The position numbers and the translations under genes are program-made. From Sphingobacterium micropteri (GTDB lineage: Bacteria; Bacteroidota; Bacteroidia; Sphingobacteriales; Sphingobacteriaceae): a stretch of 64,000 nt of DNA. Of this stretch, positions 60,731 to 64,000 are shown in pieces. How positions within the stretch are numbered: position 1 is the stretch's first letter; each line of letters begins with the position of its first letter. The notes beneath the pieces were generated by a model. The model did not search any database and had not been told where the DNA came from. It was given only the letters and a program-made list of their open reading frames with translations. The stretch lies in assembly GCF_014692515.1 (NCBI RefSeq), contig NZ_JACOIK010000018.1, positions 1 through 64,000 of the forward strand, given 5' to 3'.

Positions 60731-61922
60731 TTTACATAAATATACAGACCAAGAATTCAAAAAAGATGAACTCTTAGCAATAATAGCTTCAAATTTAGAG
60801 CTTGATGAAACACGCAAAAGCCAAATGGAATCTGCTTACCGAGCTGTAAATGACGTTTTGTCAAGAGACGAAGATTTTTTTAAAGATTATACAATAAATG
60901 TATATGCACAAGGCTCTTTGTTAATAGGCACAACTATCAAACCACTTTCTGGAAAAGAATTTGATTTAGATATTGTTTTACACATTGAGGATTCTTATCT
61001 AAATCATACACCTTCAGAAATTTATGATGAACTGTATCGTGTTTTAAATAATCACAGCACCTATCAACCGCTCTTGCAGAAAAAGAATCGTTGTATCCGT
61101 ATTAACTATAATAGCGATTTCCATATGGATATTTTACCAGGATGCATGATTACTACAAGCAATACAAGATTGATGATTCCTGAGAACAAATATAGGACGT
61201 CTTGGTCAAGAACAAACCCAAAAGGATATGCTGAATGGTTCACAAATATTTCGGAAAGAAACAAATCAAACTTTCTTCTTCAGGAAAGATATAATATTAT
61301 GTTAAAAGCTGAGATAGAAACTGAAGATTTACCTTTAGATGTCTATTTGAAAACGCCATTGCAACGTACAGTTCAAATTGTCAAGAGATATCGAGATTTA
61401 TATTATTTTGATAAGGATACAGCGAAAACTCCATGCATTTCAAGTATTGTGTTGACCACATTATTAGCACAAAGCCATGCTGATAATCCTTCTATTCAGG
61501 AAGCTTTAAAAAATGCCGTCCAAAAATTAAAGAAATTAGCGGATGATTACAAATATCACAAAATAAAATTTACTGTTTATAATCCGGTTGATAATCACGA
61601 GGACAAAAGTAAAAGAGAGAATTTTACCGATTCGTGGGAGGATAAACATTATAACAGTTTTGTAGGCTTCGTAGAAGACTTTGAGAAAAAATTAAATGCG
61701 TTCATTGGTAATTCAACGAATGAGTCAAATTATAAAGATTTATTTGGAAATGGATATTACAAACAAAACATCCAAACTTTGGTTAAGTTGGAAGAAAGTT
61801 TTAAAGGGAATCCTCAATTAGCCGCATTGCTTTCTGGAACAGCTTACACAGACTCAAGTGGTCAAATTAATACCTCATCAGGTGTAAAAAATGGAAGTCA
61901 TGGATTTTATGCTGAATCCTAA
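60720..61922 (+). CDS. CD-NTase (cGAS/DncV-like nucleotidyltransferase) of CBASS
   Basis: 400 residues. The polymerase-beta signature is complete: GS at 65-66 (YAQGSLLIGT), the acid pair D82 and D84 in EFDLDIVL, and third acid D137 in HMDILPG. The C-terminal helical domain follows. On phage infection it would make a cyclic oligonucleotide second messenger; the product base cannot be told from sequence. The C-terminus ends FYAES, not the Gly or Ala that E1/E2 systems usually conjugate. It overlaps the genes on both sides. Confidence 0.92.
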   Translation: MKNNLHKYTDQEFKKDELLAIIASNLELDETRKSQMESAYRAVNDVLSRDEDFFKDYTINVYAQGSLLIGTTIKPLSGKEFDLDIVLHIEDSYLNHTPSEIYDELYRVLNNHSTYQPLLQKKNRCIRINYNSDFHMDILPGCMITTSNTRLMIPENKYRTSWSRTNPKGYAEWFTNISERNKSNFLLQERYNIMLKAEIETEDLPLDVYLKTPLQRTVQIVKRYRDLYYFDKDTAKTPCISSIVLTTLLAQSHADNPSIQEALKNAVQKLKKLADDYKYHKIKFTVYNPVDNHEDKSKRENFTDSWEDKHYNSFVGFVEDFEKKLNAFIGNSTNESNYKDLFGNGYYKQNIQTLVKLEESFKGNPQLAALLSGTAYTDSSGQINTSSGVKNGSHGFYAES

Positions 61923-62325
61923 AGAACGAGCTCAAAAATACTGGATGGGATTTTTATATAAAACGCTGATTGAATGTGAAAAAGAATTCAAATGGTTATC
62001 TTTTGAAGTGAAAGGAAAATTACTTGAAGGAAAAGGTACGTTGGAATTGAATAACAGAAAATATCATTTGAAAGTGCTATGTTCTCCATTTTTCCCCAAT
62101 AGATTTGAAAGAGTAATGGTAGAAACTAAAAATCTTATAAAATGTGCAGATACACATTTTAACGGTGATGGTTCACTTTGTTTGTATCATCCAGTTTTTG
62201 ATTTAAAAGGTAGACCTTATCTTGATTTAGTAGAAGTCATTCCGTGGATATCTGAATGGATATATTATTATGACAAGTATTTGGAATATAAAGTTTGGTT
62301 AGGTCCCGAATATCCTCATAATTGA
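61891..62325 (+). CDS. E2-like protein of short type II CBASS
   Basis: 144 residues from ATG 61891 (61900 and 61909 are also possible). The E2-like fold carries the presumed catalytic C97 in FNGDGSLCLYHP, the family pattern of prokaryotic E2 proteins. FFPNRFERVMVET looks like the central strand and its following loop. It starts 32 bp inside the CD-NTase gene. There is no E1/JAB gene, so this is the short type II form, in which an E2 acts alone to prime the CD-NTase. Confidence 0.82.
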   Translation: MEVMDFMLNPKERAQKYWMGFLYKTLIECEKEFKWLSFEVKGKLLEGKGTLELNNRKYHLKVLCSPFFPNRFERVMVETKNLIKCADTHFNGDGSLCLYHPVFDLKGRPYLDLVEVIPWISEWIYYYDKYLEYKVWLGPEYPHN

Positions 62326-62334
62326 TGTTAATTT

Positions 62335-62372
62335 GCAAGTTCTCTGTTCTTTATACAGAACGGAGAGCTTGT
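62335..62372 (+). terminator. Hairpin ending the CBASS operon
   Basis: gcaagttctctgttct (62335-62350) pairs with agaacggagagcttgt (62357-62372) along 16 pairs with several G-U pairs and a 6-base loop. It starts 10 bases after the E2 stop. The downstream T run is poor (ttt), so it may be a weak terminator. Confidence 0.65.
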
Positions 62373-62386
62373 TTAAAAATAAAGAA

Positions 62387-62983
62387 ATGAACAAAAAGTT
62401 TAAATTATCAGATATTGTTAATATAAGGTCGGGAATGGTGGTTCCTAAAACCGTTAACAATGATGAGAAGCAACTGACCGATGCCTATGTTAGAATGGTT
62501 GGAACTTCTGATTATGATGATGATGGAAATTTAAGAAACGATCTTGAAGCTAACGTTTTGATAAAGCCGGCTATTGAAAAAAATTTCTTACAATATAACG
62601 AGGTTTTATTCAATGCCAAGGGAAGACGTTTTTTCGCTGCCTTATTCCGCAATGAATATTCCTTTACTATTGCCAGTGCTTCTTTTCTGGTTTTAACTAT
62701 TCAAAATAATCTTATTTTACCTGAATTCTTAGTTTGGTATCTGAATCATCCTGAAACATTAAAAGTATTTGCTTCTAAAATGACGACCCAAAATATACCC
62801 TCGATCACAAAACAAGAATTAGGAGACTTGGAAATTATTATTCCTAATTTAGAGACGCAAAAGCAGATCATAAAATTAGATTTCTTAAAAAAAGAACAAG
62901 TTGTTATTCAAAAGGAGTTAATCACTCTTAAAGAAAATTTAATCAATACAGTAACTTATAAAAAACTACAAAATGAGTACTAA
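62387..62983 (+). CDS. hsdS: Half-size type I restriction specificity subunit
   Basis: 198 residues from ATG 62387, which follows the hairpin; the frame extends back to 62333 within it. There is one target-recognition domain (KFKLSDIVNIRSGM to about 150), followed by a single coiled-coil half (ETQKQIIKLDFLKKEQVVIQKELITLKENLI). Normal HsdS has two of each and about 400 residues. Half-size HsdS can dimerise to read a palindromic split site. It comes before hsdM, unusual for type I systems, and overlaps it by 11 bp. Confidence 0.85.
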   Translation: MNKKFKLSDIVNIRSGMVVPKTVNNDEKQLTDAYVRMVGTSDYDDDGNLRNDLEANVLIKPAIEKNFLQYNEVLFNAKGRRFFAALFRNEYSFTIASASFLVLTIQNNLILPEFLVWYLNHPETLKVFASKMTTQNIPSITKQELGDLEIIIPNLETQKQIIKLDFLKKEQVVIQKELITLKENLINTVTYKKLQNEY

Positions 62984-64000
62984 AGTAAGTCAAAAAGATA
63001 TAAACAATACAGTATGGAAAGCTTGTGACACATTTCGTGGTACAATCGATCCTTCTCAATATAAAGATTACATACTCACCATGTTATTTCTAAAGTATGT
63101 AACCGATGTGTATAATGAGAAAAAAGAAGAATATGCAAAAAAATATGAAGGCAACGAAGAACGTGTAAAAAGAGCATTGGAGCGAGAGCGTTTTATAGTT
63201 CCTGAAGAATCAAGCTTTTATTTTTTATATGAAAACCGTAACAATCCAAAGATTGGGGAAATGATCAATCATGCTTTAGCGGAATTGGAGGAAGCAAACA
63301 GAGAAAAATTAGGCGGTCATGATGGATCTAATATTTTTAGAAATATTGATTTTAACAGCTCTAATTTGGGAGATGCAAAAGGCAAAATAACCAGATTACG
63401 TAATTTGTTGAACGATTTTTATTCTTTAAACCTTTCTTCTTCTCATTTAGAGAATAACGATGTCATTGGAGGAGCATACGAATTTTTGATAGCTAATTTT
63501 GCATCTGATTCAGGGAAAAAAGCAGGAGAATTTTTTACTCCGGCGGAGGTTTCTACATTATTGGCTAAGCTGACCAAATCTAAACCAGGTTCACGTATTT
63601 ATGATCCTACTTGTGGTTCAGGCTCTCTTTTAATCAAAGCAGGACGCCAGGTGGGTGATAATAACTTTTCGCTATATGGTCAAGAAGCAAATGGTAGTAC
63701 TTGGGCATTGGCTGTAATGAATATGTATCTGCATGGCTATGATAGTGCTGTGATACGTTGGGGAGATACGTTGAGAAACCCAAAGCACAAGGAAGGAGAT
63801 GCTTTAATGTTATTCGATACGGTAGTAGCCAACCCTCCTTTTTCATTGGATAAATGGGGAGCAGATGATTTGGCAAGTGACTCTTACAATCGTTTCTGGA
63901 GAGGTTTGCCACCAAAATCTAAAGGAGATTGGGCTTTCATTTCACATATGATAGAATCATTGAATAATACTGGTAAAGCAGGTGTGGTTGTACCACATGG
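62973..64000 (+). CDS. hsdM: Type I restriction-modification methyltransferase subunit HsdM, cut by window end
   Basis: About 342 residues to the window edge with no stop. A helical N-terminal domain (KDINNTVWKACDTFRGTIDPSQYKDYILTMLFLKYV) leads to motif X GAYEFLIANFAS with GEFFTPAEV, motif I IYDPTCGSGSLL, and catalytic motif IV in VVANPPFS (NPPF). It methylates adenine at N6. An hsdR gene is expected beyond the window. Confidence 0.95.
   Translation, partial: MSTKVSQKDINNTVWKACDTFRGTIDPSQYKDYILTMLFLKYVTDVYNEKKEEYAKKYEGNEERVKRALERERFIVPEESSFYFLYENRNNPKIGEMINHALAELEEANREKLGGHDGSNIFRNIDFNSSNLGDAKGKITRLRNLLNDFYSLNLSSSHLENNDVIGGAYEFLIANFASDSGKKAGEFFTPAEVSTLLAKLTKSKPGSRIYDPTCGSGSLLIKAGRQVGDNNFSLYGQEANGSTWALAVMNMYLHGYDSAVIRWGDTLRNPKHKEGDALMLFDTVVANPPFSLDKWGADDLASDSYNRFWRGLPPKSKGDWAFISHMIESLNNTGKAGVVVPH

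Noticed and set aside
63634..63915. Minus-strand open frame inside hsdM
   Set aside because: Shadow of the strongly conserved hsdM frame on the other strand.

Overview
The window looks like a chromosomal segment of a Sphingobacteriaceae-type Bacteroidota (Sphingobacterium/Olivibacter/Pedobacter relatives). Supporting signs are a SusC/SusD pair with a TlpA-type thioredoxin, DUF6520 and DUF6660 small proteins, a CzcA-TolC fusion, Bacteroidota -7 boxes (TAnnTTTG) just ahead of many start codons, and weak Shine-Dalgarno sequences. Species cannot be fixed from the sequence alone.

Layout. (1) 1-13.3 kb is accessory. It opens with the tail of an IS3-family transposase, then two non-coding arrays with an exact 11-bp period (148-257 and 361-527) and a hairpin, leading into a tlpA-susC-susD operon. 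Facing it on the minus strand are a DUF6520 peptide, a MauE/DoxX membrane protein and a Crp-type regulator. Next come a LytS/LytTR-type two-component pair and a small helix-turn-helix protein. They are followed by a third array with a 21-bp period (10951-11401) and a WG-repeat exported protein. (2) 13.4-29.5 kb is a metal/efflux island: DUF6660, a CzcA-TolC fusion, CzcB, a Fur-family regulator, a Zn/Cd/Pb-type P-ATPase, a pentapeptide-repeat protein, and a second RND tripartite pump. Two palindromes of form TGCAAT-N3-ATTGCA flag a likely regulon of the Fur-family protein. (3) 29.5-59.4 kb is mostly housekeeping: guaA, an RNA m5C methyltransferase, ychF, accA, coaA, mgsA, tRNA-Ser(GCU), an HD-domain c-di-AMP-type phosphodiesterase, rpe, two tandem aconitases and aspartate kinase. 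A lone CapV-like patatin phospholipase lies among them. (4) 59.4-64 kb is a defence island: a promoter-plus-hairpin small RNA candidate, a short type II CBASS operon (NUDIX-like effector, CD-NTase, E2-like protein), then a half-size hsdS and hsdM cut by the window edge.

How the parts may work together. The SusCD/TlpA block imports and processes an unknown ligand. The 11-bp arrays followed by a terminator-like hairpin lie in its presumed 5' leader and suggest a repeat-based control element, perhaps attenuation. The 21-bp array sits directly after a DNA-binding protein and two-component pair. These phased arrays are the least explained structure in the window and the best candidate for an undescribed system. 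The metal island encodes two efflux pumps and an ATPase under probable metal-responsive control. The 3' end carries nucleotide-signalling and restriction defences.
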